Positions 17,206 through 25,607 of a stretch of DNA of 64,000 nucleotides are shown here, piece by piece. How positions within the stretch are numbered: position 1 is the stretch's first letter; each line of letters starts with the position of its first letter. The position numbers were made by a program, and so were the translations under genes. The notes beneath the pieces were generated by a model. It did not search any database. It had not been told where the DNA came from and saw only the letters and a list, made by a program, of their open reading frames with translations. This DNA is from Sphingomonadales bacterium (GTDB lineage Bacteria; Pseudomonadota; Alphaproteobacteria; Sphingomonadales; Sphingomonadaceae). Location of the stretch: assembly GCA_028868535.1 (NCBI GenBank), contig JAGWUH010000018.1:1-64000 (forward strand). Reading direction: 5' to 3'.

Positions 17206-18116
17206 AGCCGCCCGGCCATACCGACACCGTGCTCGTCGTCGACGACGAGCCGGATTCGCTGCGGATGCTGTCGCGGGCGCTGGAGGCGGCCGACATCTCG
17301 GTGCTGATCGCGACCAGCGGCCAGACCGCGCTCGACCTGCTCGGCCATATCGTGCCCGACCTGATCATCATGGATGCGGTGATGCCCGGGATGGATGGGT
17401 TCGAGGTGACCGCGCGGATCAAGAAGCGGCCGGAGCTGACCAACATCCCGGTGATCTTCATGACCGGCCTGACCGAAAGCGCGCATGTCGTCGAGGCGTT
17501 CGAGGTGGGCGGCATCGACTATGTCCGCAAGCCGGTGAACCTGTCCGAGCTGGTGGCGCGCGTGCGCGTCCACATGGCGCAGGGCCGGGCGGTCCAGGCG
17601 AGCCTCGCCAGCCTCGACGCCACCGGCAGGATGGTGATGGCGACGGACGCGCGCGGCAGCCTGCTGTGGTGCACGCCGGGCGCCGAGGCGGCGATCGGCC
17701 GCGTCGCCCAGCCGCCGCGCCAGGGGGAACTGCCGCCGGCCATTGCCGGCAAGGTCGAGCGCCTGCTCGCACGCGGCGGCGCGGTCGGCAGTTCGGTGCG
17801 GATCGACAACGGCACCGAAGGCGCGCTGGAGATGGTCGTGATCGCCCACTACCGCGAGAACGAGGTGCTGATCCGGCTCAACGAGCTCAACCCCGAGCGC
17901 GACGTCGAGAAGCTGCGCGACCGCCTGTCGCTGACCCAGCGCGAGGCCGAGGTGCTGCTCTGGGTCAGTTACGGCAAGGCCAGCCTCGACATCTCCGAGG
18001 TCCTGGCGATCAGCCCCCGCACCGTCCAGAAGCACCTCGAACGCATCTACGAGAAGCTCGGCGTCGAGCGCCGCTCGGCGGCGGCGGCGATCGCCATCCA
18101 GATGCTGAAGCAGTAG
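17202..18116 (+). CDS. LuxR/NarL-family response regulator
   Basis: A 304-residue response regulator. The receiver domain occupies 1-125 with phosphoacceptor D58 (LIIMDAVMPGMDG) and the switch K in VRKPVNL. A linker of about 100 residues follows, then a C-terminal LuxR HTH (about 240-300: LSLTQREAEVLLWVSYGK, ISPRTVQKHLERIYEKLGV). The ATG at 17202 overlaps the kinase stop. An upstream in-frame start at 16953 lies inside the kinase and is rejected. NarL/FixJ-type HTHs bind dyads with outer TAC/GTA bases, and such dyads (TACGC-N6-GCGTA) occur in front of neighbouring operons, making this the best candidate for their regulator. Confidence 0.93.
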   Translation: MKPPGHTDTVLVVDDEPDSLRMLSRALEAADISVLIATSGQTALDLLGHIVPDLIIMDAVMPGMDGFEVTARIKKRPELTNIPVIFMTGLTESAHVVEAFEVGGIDYVRKPVNLSELVARVRVHMAQGRAVQASLASLDATGRMVMATDARGSLLWCTPGAEAAIGRVAQPPRQGELPPAIAGKVERLLARGGAVGSSVRIDNGTEGALEMVVIAHYRENEVLIRLNELNPERDVEKLRDRLSLTQREAEVLLWVSYGKASLDISEVLAISPRTVQKHLERIYEKLGVERRSAAAAIAIQMLKQ

Positions 18117-18118
18117 CG

Positions 18119-18619
18119 TCAGGGCTTCTTCGCGGCGATCGCCTCGATCTCGATCAGGTAATAGGGCCCGACCAGCGCTCCCACCTGGAAGGCCGAGCGC
18201 GCGACGGTGTTCGGGTTCTCCGCCGTCCCGAAGAACTGCTTGAACCCCTCGTTGACGCCGGCAAAGTCCAGCTTGCCGAGCTTGGGATCGGGCGCGATGA
18301 ACAGCGTCAGCTTGACGAGGTCCGACATCGCCATGCCCTGGCCGGCCAGGATCGCCTTGATCTTGTTCAGCACGCTGATCGTCTGCGTCTTCGAATCGCC
18401 GAGGTCCTCGATCGCCTTGACCTCGGTCATCGGCTTCGCCGGATCGACCGGCGAGGCGAGCTGGCCGGAAATGTAGAGCATGTCGGTGCCCGCGTTGACC
18501 CGCGCCGCGTCGAGGATCAGCGCCTGCGGATTGCGCTTGATGCGGGTGACCTGCGCCTCGGCCGTGAGCGGGGCCAGCAGCGCCAGGCAGGCAGGGATCA
18601 GCGCAATCTTTCGCAGCAT
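18119..18619 (-). CDS. RidA family protein with signal peptide, copy 1
   Basis: A 166-residue Rid/YjgF protein. Residues 1-22 (ending AEAQ) form a signal peptide, so it should act in the periplasm, unlike classical cytosolic RidA. The catalytic pattern of imine deaminases is present: Arg141 in TVARSAFQV and Glu159 in IEIEAIA, plus the YISGQ strand. RidA hydrolyses reactive enamine/imine intermediates to keto acids and ammonia, exactly what a flavin amine oxidase releases. It converges with the response regulator (stops two bases apart) and diverges from the TonB receptor at 18898, with the shared operator candidate between. Same length and same catalytic positions as the copy at 21564. Confidence 0.9.
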   Translation of the reverse strand: MLRKIALIPACLALLAPLTAEAQVTRIKRNPQALILDAARVNAGTDMLYISGQLASPVDPAKPMTEVKAIEDLGDSKTQTISVLNKIKAILAGQGMAMSDLVKLTLFIAPDPKLGKLDFAGVNEGFKQFFGTAENPNTVARSAFQVGALVGPYYLIEIEAIAAKKP

Positions 18620-18705
18620 GGACTAACCTTTCAAAGCGTGACGAAAACCGCGCCAAAATGCCGCGAAAACAAGTCCGCGCTTATGCGCAACTCCGCCCGC
18701 GACCG

Positions 18706-18721
18706 TACGCAAATCGGCGTA
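18706..18721 (+). promoter_or_regulatory. LuxR-type response-regulator site 2 (perfect dyad)
   Basis: TACGCAAATCGGCGTA, perfect arms TACGC/GCGTA around six bases. With flanks it matches the site at 25016 in 21 of 22 positions. It lies in the divergent region between ridA copy 1 (86 bases from its start) and the TonB receptor (176 bases), so could serve both. Confidence 0.6.
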
Positions 18722-18897
18722 TGGGATTCCCGGTCCCGTTCCCGTCCAATGCCGGGACCGGATCGAAGGGGCCGACAGACGGCGGTCCCGGCGTTCAGGG
18801 GGGCATAACAGAAACCAGGGCGAACCGGGGCTTGCGCGCCGGCCGCGTACCTGCCGCCGCAAGGGAGAGGTCCTGCATTCTCACGGGGGATCTCCTG

Positions 18898-21486
18898 ATG
18901 ACTAAGACTTCGAGGGTCGTCAACATTGCCATCCTGACCACCGCGCTGACGGCATTCGCCGCGCCCGGCCTCGCGTTGGCCGCCGACGCGCCCGCCGCCC
19001 CGGCCGCGGAGACGCCCGAGGCGCCGTCGGCCGACATCATCGTCACCGGCACGCGCGCGGTCGGCCAGCAGGCCGCCCAGTCGGCGACCCCGATCCAGCT
19101 GCTCTCCAGCGACGCGCTGACCCACGTCGGCCAGCCCAACCTCAACCAGGCGCTGACCCAGATCGTGCCGTCGTTCCAGGCCCAGCAGCAGGGTACCGAC
19201 ATGGCGAGCTTCTCGCTCTCGGCCCGCCTGCGCGGCGTCTCGCCGAACCACACGCTGCTGATGGTCAACGGCAAGCGCCGGCACGGCAACTCGATCCTCC
19301 AGGTGATCAACGGCGCGTTCGGCGGTTCCGCCGCACCCAGCCTCGACCTGATCCCGCCGGACATCGTCAGCCGCCTCGAAATCCTCCAGGACGGCGCCGC
19401 CGCGCAGTACGGTTCCGACGCGATCGCGGGCGTCATCAACATCATCCTCAAGCACGACACGTCGGGCGCGACGATCAAGGCCAACGTCGGCTCGTACTAC
19501 GATGGCGAAGGCTTCACCCGCTCGCTGTCGGGCAATCTCGGCTACAGCATCGGCGATTCCGGCTTCCTTGACATCGCCCTGTTCCACCGGCGCAACGACT
19601 ACACCACGCTCGGCACCGGCCAGACGTCGGTCACCAACGTCAACGGCACGCCCAACACCTCGGTTTCGGCACTGTTCCAGCCGATCTACGCCGGGCTGAC
19701 CGCCAACAACTCGCTGAGCCACATCACCGGCGGCCAGCCGAAGTCCGACCTCGACGTCGCCTTCTTCAACGCCGGTTACGACTTCGGCGAAATCCAGCTC
19801 TATGCGTTCGGCGACGTCTCCTATCGCGACGGCAAGGCGCTCCAGGGCTATCGTCCGCCGAACCGGATCTGCCCGTCATCCGCCGCGCTGGCGGCCAATC
19901 CGGCGAACTGCTTCGCGCCGACCATCAGCGCCGGCATGGTCCCGATCATTGAGGTCAAGCAGAACGAATTCTCGCTGACCGGCGGCGCCAAGGGCAAGCT
20001 GGCGGGCTGGGACTGGGACGCCAGCACGACCTACGCTTCGGACCACGCCGAGGTCTACACCGAGAATTCGGCCAACCTCACGCTGTTCCGCAACACCGGC
20101 AACACCCCGCGTGATTTCCATGACGGCGGCTTCAAGTTCACCCAGCTGACCTCGACGCTCGACGTGCGCAAGGAATTCGACGTCGGCCTGGCCGGCCCGC
20201 TGACCTTCGCCTTCGGCGGTGAACTGCGCCATGAGGTGTACCAGATCTTCGCCGGCGACGCGCTGTCCACTTATTTCGAGGGCGGCCAGTCGTTCCCGGG
20301 CTACCTGCCGAGCGACGCGACCAAGAAGAAGCGCAACGCGCGCTCGGTCTATGTCGACGTCACCACCAAGCCGGTCGACGGCCTGCTGGTTGAGCTTGCG
20401 GGCCGCTACGAGCACTACAGCGATTTCGGCAGCACGCAGATCGGCAAGATCACCGCCCGCTACGACTTCACGCCGGAGATCGCGGTGCGCGCCACCGCCA
20501 GCACCGGCTTCCGCGCCCCGTCGATGCCCGAAGTCAGCTACTCGGCAACGAACGTGGCGCCGACCAGCGCCACGGTGCAACTGGCGCCCGGCTCCGCCGG
20601 ATCGCTGGCAGCGGGCTTCGGCGCGCTGAAGCCCGAGAAGTCGGTCAACGTATCGGCCGGGTTCGTGTTCCGGCCGGTGCCGCGCCTCGTGGTCACGCTC
20701 GACGGCTACTACATCAAGATCAAGGACCGCATCGTCAGCTCCGGCACGATCACCGGCAAGCGCAACGGCATCGACGTGCTGACCCCGCTGATCAACGGCC
20801 TGACCCCGGCGGCGCTGGTTTCCGCGGCGATCGCGGCCAGCGGCAAGGCGATCGATCCGACGGTGGGCACGCTGTCGATCCAGACTTTCACCAACGGCAT
20901 CGACACGACGACCAAGGGCATCGAGCTTTCGGCGCGCTATCCGATCACCACCGATTTCGGCAAGTTCGACCTGTCGCTGGGCCTCAACTACAACGACACC
21001 AAGGTCGTCAACAACAAGCTGGGCACGCTGTTCAACGCCCAGGCGCAGGCGATCATCGAGAGTGCCTCGCCGAAGACCAAGATCGTCGCGGGCGTCAACT
21101 ACGAGTACGGGCCGTTCACGACGACGTTGCGCGCCACCTACTATGGCAAGACGATCTCGCTGGTCAGCCCGGCAGTCGCGTCCAACTCGCCGATCGTCGG
21201 CAACTTCTGGCCGGTGGAAGTACCGTCTTCGGTGATCGTCGACCTCGAGCTGAGCCTCGATGCGACCAAGTGGCTCAACCTCGCAGTCGGCGCGAACAAC
21301 CTGTTCAACACGACGCCGCCGATCCCGCGCACGCTGCTGGCATCGGAAGTCGTCTCCGGCGTGGTCCCCAGCAACGGCACATCGCCCTACATCAACGGCC
21401 AGACCGGCATCGGCGCGCCCTACACCTTCGGTCCGTACGGCACCAAGGGCGGCTACTACTACGGCCGCGTCACCGTGAAGTTCTGA
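18898..21486 (+). CDS. TonB-dependent outer-membrane receptor
   Basis: An 862-residue TonB-dependent receptor. A signal peptide ends at LALAAD; a TonB-box-like ADIIVTGTRA and plug (about 40-190: LNQALTQIVPSFQ, VSRLEILQDGAAAQYGSDAI) precede the barrel, which ends in the aromatic residue usual for OmpA/BAM recognition (RVTVKF). The plug's QYGSDAIAGVINI segment is typical of the large sphingomonad receptors. ATG 18898 opens the signal peptide and follows GGGGGATC; the frame extends upstream without protein features. Downstream are ridA copy 2, a cytochrome and an amine oxidase on the same strand, so it probably imports the substrate of that module. Confidence 0.94.
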   Translation: MTKTSRVVNIAILTTALTAFAAPGLALAADAPAAPAAETPEAPSADIIVTGTRAVGQQAAQSATPIQLLSSDALTHVGQPNLNQALTQIVPSFQAQQQGTDMASFSLSARLRGVSPNHTLLMVNGKRRHGNSILQVINGAFGGSAAPSLDLIPPDIVSRLEILQDGAAAQYGSDAIAGVINIILKHDTSGATIKANVGSYYDGEGFTRSLSGNLGYSIGDSGFLDIALFHRRNDYTTLGTGQTSVTNVNGTPNTSVSALFQPIYAGLTANNSLSHITGGQPKSDLDVAFFNAGYDFGEIQLYAFGDVSYRDGKALQGYRPPNRICPSSAALAANPANCFAPTISAGMVPIIEVKQNEFSLTGGAKGKLAGWDWDASTTYASDHAEVYTENSANLTLFRNTGNTPRDFHDGGFKFTQLTSTLDVRKEFDVGLAGPLTFAFGGELRHEVYQIFAGDALSTYFEGGQSFPGYLPSDATKKKRNARSVYVDVTTKPVDGLLVELAGRYEHYSDFGSTQIGKITARYDFTPEIAVRATASTGFRAPSMPEVSYSATNVAPTSATVQLAPGSAGSLAAGFGALKPEKSVNVSAGFVFRPVPRLVVTLDGYYIKIKDRIVSSGTITGKRNGIDVLTPLINGLTPAALVSAAIAASGKAIDPTVGTLSIQTFTNGIDTTTKGIELSARYPITTDFGKFDLSLGLNYNDTKVVNNKLGTLFNAQAQAIIESASPKTKIVAGVNYEYGPFTTTLRATYYGKTISLVSPAVASNSPIVGNFWPVEVPSSVIVDLELSLDATKWLNLAVGANNLFNTTPPIPRTLLASEVVSGVVPSNGTSPYINGQTGIGAPYTFGPYGTKGGYYYGRVTVKF

Positions 21487-21563
21487 CCGGCTTCGAGGGA
21501 GGTGCGGGCCATGCCCCCGCGCCTCCCTCGATCCATCCCGCATCGAGATCGAGAGGATTGCCC

Positions 21564-22064
21564 ATGCGCACCCGTGTTCTGCTCGCCGCGCTGCCGTTCG
21601 CCATCCTGGCGACCGCCGCCGGTGCCAAGCCTGCGGCTCCCAAGGCCGAGATCGTCCGCACCAGCGCCAATCCGACCGCGGTCATTTCCTCGACCGCCAC
21701 GGTGCCGCCCGGCAGCAAGCTGGTCTGGCTCTCGGGTGCGACCGCGTCGCCGGTCGATCCCGCCAAGCCCGACGACTTCGGAGACACCGCCACGCAGACC
21801 AGGTCGATCCTGACCAAGATGAAGGCCCAGCTCGAGGGCATGGGCCTGGGCATGGGCGACATCGTCAAGATGAACGTTTTCCTCGTCGGTGTGCCCGAGA
21901 ACGGGGGCAAGATGGATGCGCCGGGGATGAACGGCGTGTTCAAGACCTTCTTCGGCACGCCGGAGCAGCCCAACAAGCCGACGCGGACCACGGTGCAGGT
22001 GGCCGCGCTTGGCCGGCCGACGACGCTGGTCGAGATCGAGGCGGTCGTCGCCAAGGCGCCCTGA
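21564..22064 (+). CDS. RidA family protein with signal peptide, copy 2
   Basis: A 166-residue RidA homologue with a signal peptide (1-21, ending AAGAK). The catalytic Arg141 (PTRTTVQV) and Glu159 (VEIEAVV) align at the same positions as in copy 1, and SGATASPVDPAK parallels SGQLASPVDPAK. It lies 77 bases after the TonB receptor and four bases before cytochrome 3, in line with the second amine oxidase. Its probable role is to hydrolyse the imine formed by that oxidase in the periplasm. ATG 21564 is preceded by GAGAGGA. The larger open frame from 21270 overlaps the receptor and is rejected. Confidence 0.9.
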   Translation: MRTRVLLAALPFAILATAAGAKPAAPKAEIVRTSANPTAVISSTATVPPGSKLVWLSGATASPVDPAKPDDFGDTATQTRSILTKMKAQLEGMGLGMGDIVKMNVFLVGVPENGGKMDAPGMNGVFKTFFGTPEQPNKPTRTTVQVAALGRPTTLVEIEAVVAKAP

Positions 22065-22068
22065 GGCG

Positions 22069-22500
22069 ATGGACCGGCGCGCGTGCCTGCTTCCGGTCCT
22101 GGCGATCGCGGCCTTCGCGTCGGCCGGGCGGGCGCAGGACAGCGCCGGCGGGCAGACCAGCGTGCAGGTGCCGGACGAGGGTCGCGCGGTCTACGAGCAG
22201 ATCTGCCAGGCGTGCCACATGGCCGATGCGAAGGGCGGCGATGGCGCCGGTGCCAGGATTCCGGCGCTGGCCGGCAATCCCCGGCTCGCGGACAAGGACT
22301 ACCCGGTGACGCTGCTGCTCAAGGGGCGCGGCGGCATGCCGTGGTTCACCGAGATCCTCACGCACCGGCAGATGGCGGCGGTGGTCAACTATGTCCGCGG
22401 CCACTTCAACAGCTTCCCGGGAACGGTCACCGAAGCCTACGTCGATCGCGTCGCCTCGGCGCCGCCGCCCAAGCCCGATTGCATGACCTGCGGCAACTGA
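22069..22500 (+). CDS. periplasmic class I c-type cytochrome 3
   Basis: A 143-residue mono-haem cytochrome c. The signal peptide (1-22) is followed by haem motif CQACH at 46-50 and a candidate Met ligand in GRGGMPWF. The haem domain resembles cytochrome 1 (HMxDAKG after the motif, then ALAGNP, LLKG). An odd feature is a C-terminal tail ending PDCMTCGN: a second CxxC pair that lacks the His needed for haem. It begins four bases after ridA copy 2 and precedes the second amine oxidase by 41 bases, implying electron transfer from that enzyme. Confidence 0.92.
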   Translation: MDRRACLLPVLAIAAFASAGRAQDSAGGQTSVQVPDEGRAVYEQICQACHMADAKGGDGAGARIPALAGNPRLADKDYPVTLLLKGRGGMPWFTEILTHRQMAAVVNYVRGHFNSFPGTVTEAYVDRVASAPPPKPDCMTCGN

Positions 22501-22541
22501 TGCCGCCGACTTGAAAGCAGATCCAGACAAGGGGTCCAGCG

Positions 22542-24134
22542 ATGTTCGACGATTTCGAGGCGCCGTCGCGGCGCGACCTGCTGCTGATGATCGGCCGCAC
22601 CGGCGGCGCGGCGGCGATGTACCAGGCGATGACGGCGCTGGGCCACGCGGCCGCGACGCGCTTCACCGGACCCCCGCAGCTTTCGGGGGCGCGGCCCGGG
22701 GCATCGGTGCTGGTGCTCGGCGCCGGTCTGGCGGGCATGCTGGCCGCTTACGAGCTGTCCAAGGCCGGCTACAAGGTGCAGGTGCTGGAGTTCCAGGACC
22801 GCCCCGGCGGCCGCAACTATTCGGTGCGCGGCGGCGACCGGATCGTCGAGGTCGGCGGCGCGACCCAGACCGTGCAATATGCGCCCGGCAACTACCTGAA
22901 CCCGGGGCCCTGGCGCATTCCGCACCACCATCGCACGCTGCTGCATTACGCGACGCAGTTCGGGGTGGAGCTCGAACCGTTCATCCAGCTCAACCACAAC
23001 GCCTTCGTCCACCGCCACGACGCGTTCGGGGGCAAGCCGCAGCGCTACAAGGAGCTTGCGGTCGACTTCAAGGGCCACACCTCGGAACTGCTTGCCAAGG
23101 CGCTCAACGCCGGCCAGCTCGACAGCGCGGTGAGCAAGGAGGACAAGGAAAGACTGCTGGTCGCGATGCGCGAATGGGGCGTGCTGGACAAGAGCGACAG
23201 GTACACCAGCGACCTCCATGTCGCCGCGCAGCGCGGCTATGACAAGGCGCCGGGCGGCGGCGTCGACGGCGCGCCGACCTCCGCCGGGATCAACGGCCTG
23301 TCCGATGTGCTCGACAGCCATGTCTGGACGCAGATGGGCTTCTACTTCGGCTCCGTCATGCAGACGACGATGTTCCAGCCCAAGGGCGGCATGGACATGA
23401 TCGGCAAGGGTTTCTACCGCGAGGTCGGCAAGCTGGTCCGGCTCAACACGCGGGTGACGAAGATCACCCAGGACGACCACGGCGTCGCCGCGCAGTGGAC
23501 CGACACGAAGACCGGCCAGGCCGGCGAAAGCAGGGCGGACTACATGGTCTGCACAATCCCGGCGACCATCCTCAACCAGATCGACATCCAGGTCAGCCCC
23601 GCCAAGAAGGCGGCGATCGCGGCGCTGCCTTACTCCGCGCAGGTCAAGATCGGGCTGGAGATGAAGTCGCGGTTCTGGGAGGAGAACTATGCGATCTACG
23701 GCGGTCACAGCTTCACCGACCAGGCGATCGGGCTGATTTCCTATCCCAACTACAATTTCTTCAAGGGTGGCCCGGCCGTACTGCTCGGCGCCTTTGCCAG
23801 CGGGGCAGGGGGCTACCAGCTCGCGGGGATGACGCCCGAGGCACGGATCGCGGCGGCGCTGGAGCAGGGATCGGTGTTTCATCCGGCCGAGTACAAGGCC
23901 GAGTATCTCAATGGTGCCTCGGTGGCCTGGAGCCGCATGCCGTGGATCATGGGCTGCTGCGCGACCTGGAGCGAGGAATCGCGGGCCACGCATTACCAGA
24001 ACCTGGTCAGCCTCGATGGACGCATCGTCCTCGCAGGGGAGCACGCCTCCTACTACGGCTGCTGGATGGAGGGCGCGCTGCTGTCGTCGACCGACGCGAT
24101 CATGCGCCTGCACCAGCGGGCGCTGGCGGCCTGA
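22542..24134 (+). CDS. exported flavin amine oxidase (dehydrogenase) family protein 2
   Basis: A 530-residue paralogue of the protein at 11435-13027. The N-terminus has a proper twin-arginine motif (SRRDLLLMIG), so the folded flavoprotein should be exported by Tat. FAD-binding motif VLVLGAGLAG (56-65), DRPGGRNY (86-93) and C-terminal GRIVLAGEHAS are all present. Conserved blocks shared with copy 1 include APGNYLNPGPWRIP and MPWIMGCCATWSEESR. It ends the receptor-RidA-cytochrome-oxidase module. A substrate of amine type is inferred from family and RidA partners; the two copies may differ in substrate or in order of action. Confidence 0.88.
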   Translation: MFDDFEAPSRRDLLLMIGRTGGAAAMYQAMTALGHAAATRFTGPPQLSGARPGASVLVLGAGLAGMLAAYELSKAGYKVQVLEFQDRPGGRNYSVRGGDRIVEVGGATQTVQYAPGNYLNPGPWRIPHHHRTLLHYATQFGVELEPFIQLNHNAFVHRHDAFGGKPQRYKELAVDFKGHTSELLAKALNAGQLDSAVSKEDKERLLVAMREWGVLDKSDRYTSDLHVAAQRGYDKAPGGGVDGAPTSAGINGLSDVLDSHVWTQMGFYFGSVMQTTMFQPKGGMDMIGKGFYREVGKLVRLNTRVTKITQDDHGVAAQWTDTKTGQAGESRADYMVCTIPATILNQIDIQVSPAKKAAIAALPYSAQVKIGLEMKSRFWEENYAIYGGHSFTDQAIGLISYPNYNFFKGGPAVLLGAFASGAGGYQLAGMTPEARIAAALEQGSVFHPAEYKAEYLNGASVAWSRMPWIMGCCATWSEESRATHYQNLVSLDGRIVLAGEHASYYGCWMEGALLSSTDAIMRLHQRALAA

Positions 24135-24189
24135 TGGCGCGGACAGCTGCGTGAACAGCGGTGATCAAGAGGCGAGGCGGCCCGGCAAC

Positions 24190-24219
24190 GGGGCGCCAAG
24201 CGGACCGGACCGGCGCCCC
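24190..24219. terminator. GC-rich hairpin after the second amine oxidase
   Basis: GGGGCGCC (24190-24197), 14-base loop, GGCGCCCC (24212-24219), within the 295-base gap between the convergent amine oxidase and UrcA genes. No T run follows, so termination is only a suggestion. The rest of the gap shows nothing recognisable. Confidence 0.35.
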
Positions 24220-24429
24220 GGACCGGCCGCCCTGGCTCCCTCGCGGGGTCAGAGTCGGCCGGGACGGAAGCGCTGTCGGCCGCCGGCGGCGGTCCCGAAG
24301 CTGCCGGCGGCCGGCCCGGAACGGCGGCGCGTCAACGCATGGGCGCGCCTTGCCGGGCTGAAAGGCCCGGGCGTTCCGGGGTTCGGCGCCAGATCGTTCC
24401 GGCACGCACCCGGGCGTGCCGCGAGGCGA

Positions 24430-24753
24430 TCAATCGGCGGCGTCGTTGGTGGCGTAAGCGCGGTGGCTGGCGGCGGCGGCCATCCGGGTGATCTCCGGGC
24501 TGGCCTTGCCGGTCATTTCGCGACGGCACTTGAAGTCGGGCATCATGTCGGCGCCGATGCGGTCGCCAGGATTGCAGACTTCGGCAATCGCGCTCGCCAT
24601 GCGGGTGCGGAAGGCATCCACGCTGCGCGGGTTGGCGAAATCGACGCCCTGGGTGGAAACGCGAACGGATACCGGTTCCCGATCACGGGCCGAGGCGCCG
24701 GTCGGGACGGCAAGCAGACACGCCGCGACGAGCGCGGTGGCAATGGTCTTCAT
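24430..24753 (-). CDS. UrcA family protein
   Basis: A 107-residue secreted protein with a signal peptide (1-22, ending GASA) and the short UrcA domain: VRVSTQGVDFANPRSVDAF, then AIAEVCNPG and a second Cys in PDFKCRREM, which may form a disulfide. UrcA proteins are common in Sphingomonadales and Caulobacterales and have no assigned function. ATG 24753 opens the signal peptide and has GGAGCAAACC upstream. Single gene, convergent with the amine oxidase and divergent from the small secreted protein. Confidence 0.85.
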   Translation of the reverse strand: MKTIATALVAACLLAVPTGASARDREPVSVRVSTQGVDFANPRSVDAFRTRMASAIAEVCNPGDRIGADMMPDFKCRREMTGKASPEITRMAAAASHRAYATNDAAD

Positions 24754-25131
24754 GGGTTTGCTCCTGCAGTACGAAGCCGGCATTCACCGGCACATTTGGC
24801 AGATCGGACACCGGTCCCTTTCGGGTCGATTCGCCATGGTCCCGAACATGACGCCGACTGACGGACATTCTTCGTGTCCGCGCCCCGGGATTATGCCGGT
24901 TGCGCCTGCGGGACAACCCGAAAACCCATGCTGCACCGCAGAAATAACACGTTTTTTCGTGCTGCGGGCGCGAGAATCCGGAGGTTTTGAGCTTCGACGC
25001 CCTCGACGGGGTTCGTACGCACATCGGCGTATGGGCAATCCGGCCGCAATGGTTTGTGTACGAATCAAGGGCGGCAGCAACGAACCGTCGGTCGGTCGGG
25101 GAGAGTTTCCGCTATCGCGTGGAGGTTCCCG
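24754..25131. promoter_or_regulatory. divergent intergenic region carrying a LuxR-type site
   Basis: This 378-base gap lies between urcA (minus) and the small secreted protein (plus). It is less GC-rich than its neighbours at about 24930-24960 (runs such as CGTTTTTTCG) and holds the perfect dyad at 25016-25031. No convincing gene is seen in it. Confidence 0.5.
25016..25031 (+). promoter_or_regulatory. LuxR-type response-regulator site 3 (perfect dyad)
   Basis: TACGCACATCGGCGTA, perfect TACGC/GCGTA arms around six bases. The downstream flank TGGG is also shared with the site at 18706. It ends 100 bases upstream of the small secreted protein start and leads into the RND efflux genes. Confidence 0.6.
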
Positions 25132-25449
25132 ATGTTGTCGCGCCCGCTCCCAAATCCGGCCCATGTCCTGCGCGGCGCGGCGTGCGGCGCGGCGCTGGCT
25201 CTCGTCGCCGTGCCGGCGATCGCACAGGGACACGACGCCGAAGTGCCGATGCGCCCCGCCGATGCTCCCGACGCAACACCGGACCACGCCCGGCCGCAAC
25301 AGCCGGTGGCGCCTGTCGCGGACCGTGAACGTCGCCTGGGCCTGCACAAGTCAAAGCGGCAGTGCGCGGTCTACGTGCTCCACGCCACGTGCACGCTCAC
25401 CATGGATTTCGCTGTGCTCACCGGCGCGACCGGGCGAGCCGAGGGCTGA
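25132..25449 (+). CDS. small secreted protein of unknown function
   Basis: A 105-residue protein with no recognised domain. Residues 1-32 look like a signal peptide (hydrophobic GAALALVAVPA ending AIAQG). A charged Pro/Asp/Ala linker follows, and a C-terminal segment with two Cys (QCAVYVLHATCTL) that could pair. ATG 25132 is supported by a good ribosome site (GTGGAGG, 25120-25125 region) about seven bases upstream. It is the first gene after the perfect regulatory dyad and precedes the RND adaptor gene by 158 bases, so it may be co-expressed with the efflux pump. Confidence 0.5.
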   Translation: MLSRPLPNPAHVLRGAACGAALALVAVPAIAQGHDAEVPMRPADAPDATPDHARPQQPVAPVADRERRLGLHKSKRQCAVYVLHATCTLTMDFAVLTGATGRAEG

Positions 25450-25607
25450 CGCCGGCCACTCACGCGCATGATCCAGTCCACCCGTTCGCCTTCGCGAGGC
25501 GTCTCGCGCTCACGCGCGGCACTTTCGCGGCTTTCGGTTCACCCTGCCTGCCCCTGCCCGCCACCCGGCGGGCGGGGGACCTTTTCGCCCGGGAGCGATT
25601 GCGGCTG

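Noticed and set aside
24290..24330. Further GC-rich inverted repeats after the second amine oxidase as terminators
   Set aside because: Such CCGGCGGCC-type repeats are expected in DNA this GC-rich, and no T run follows.
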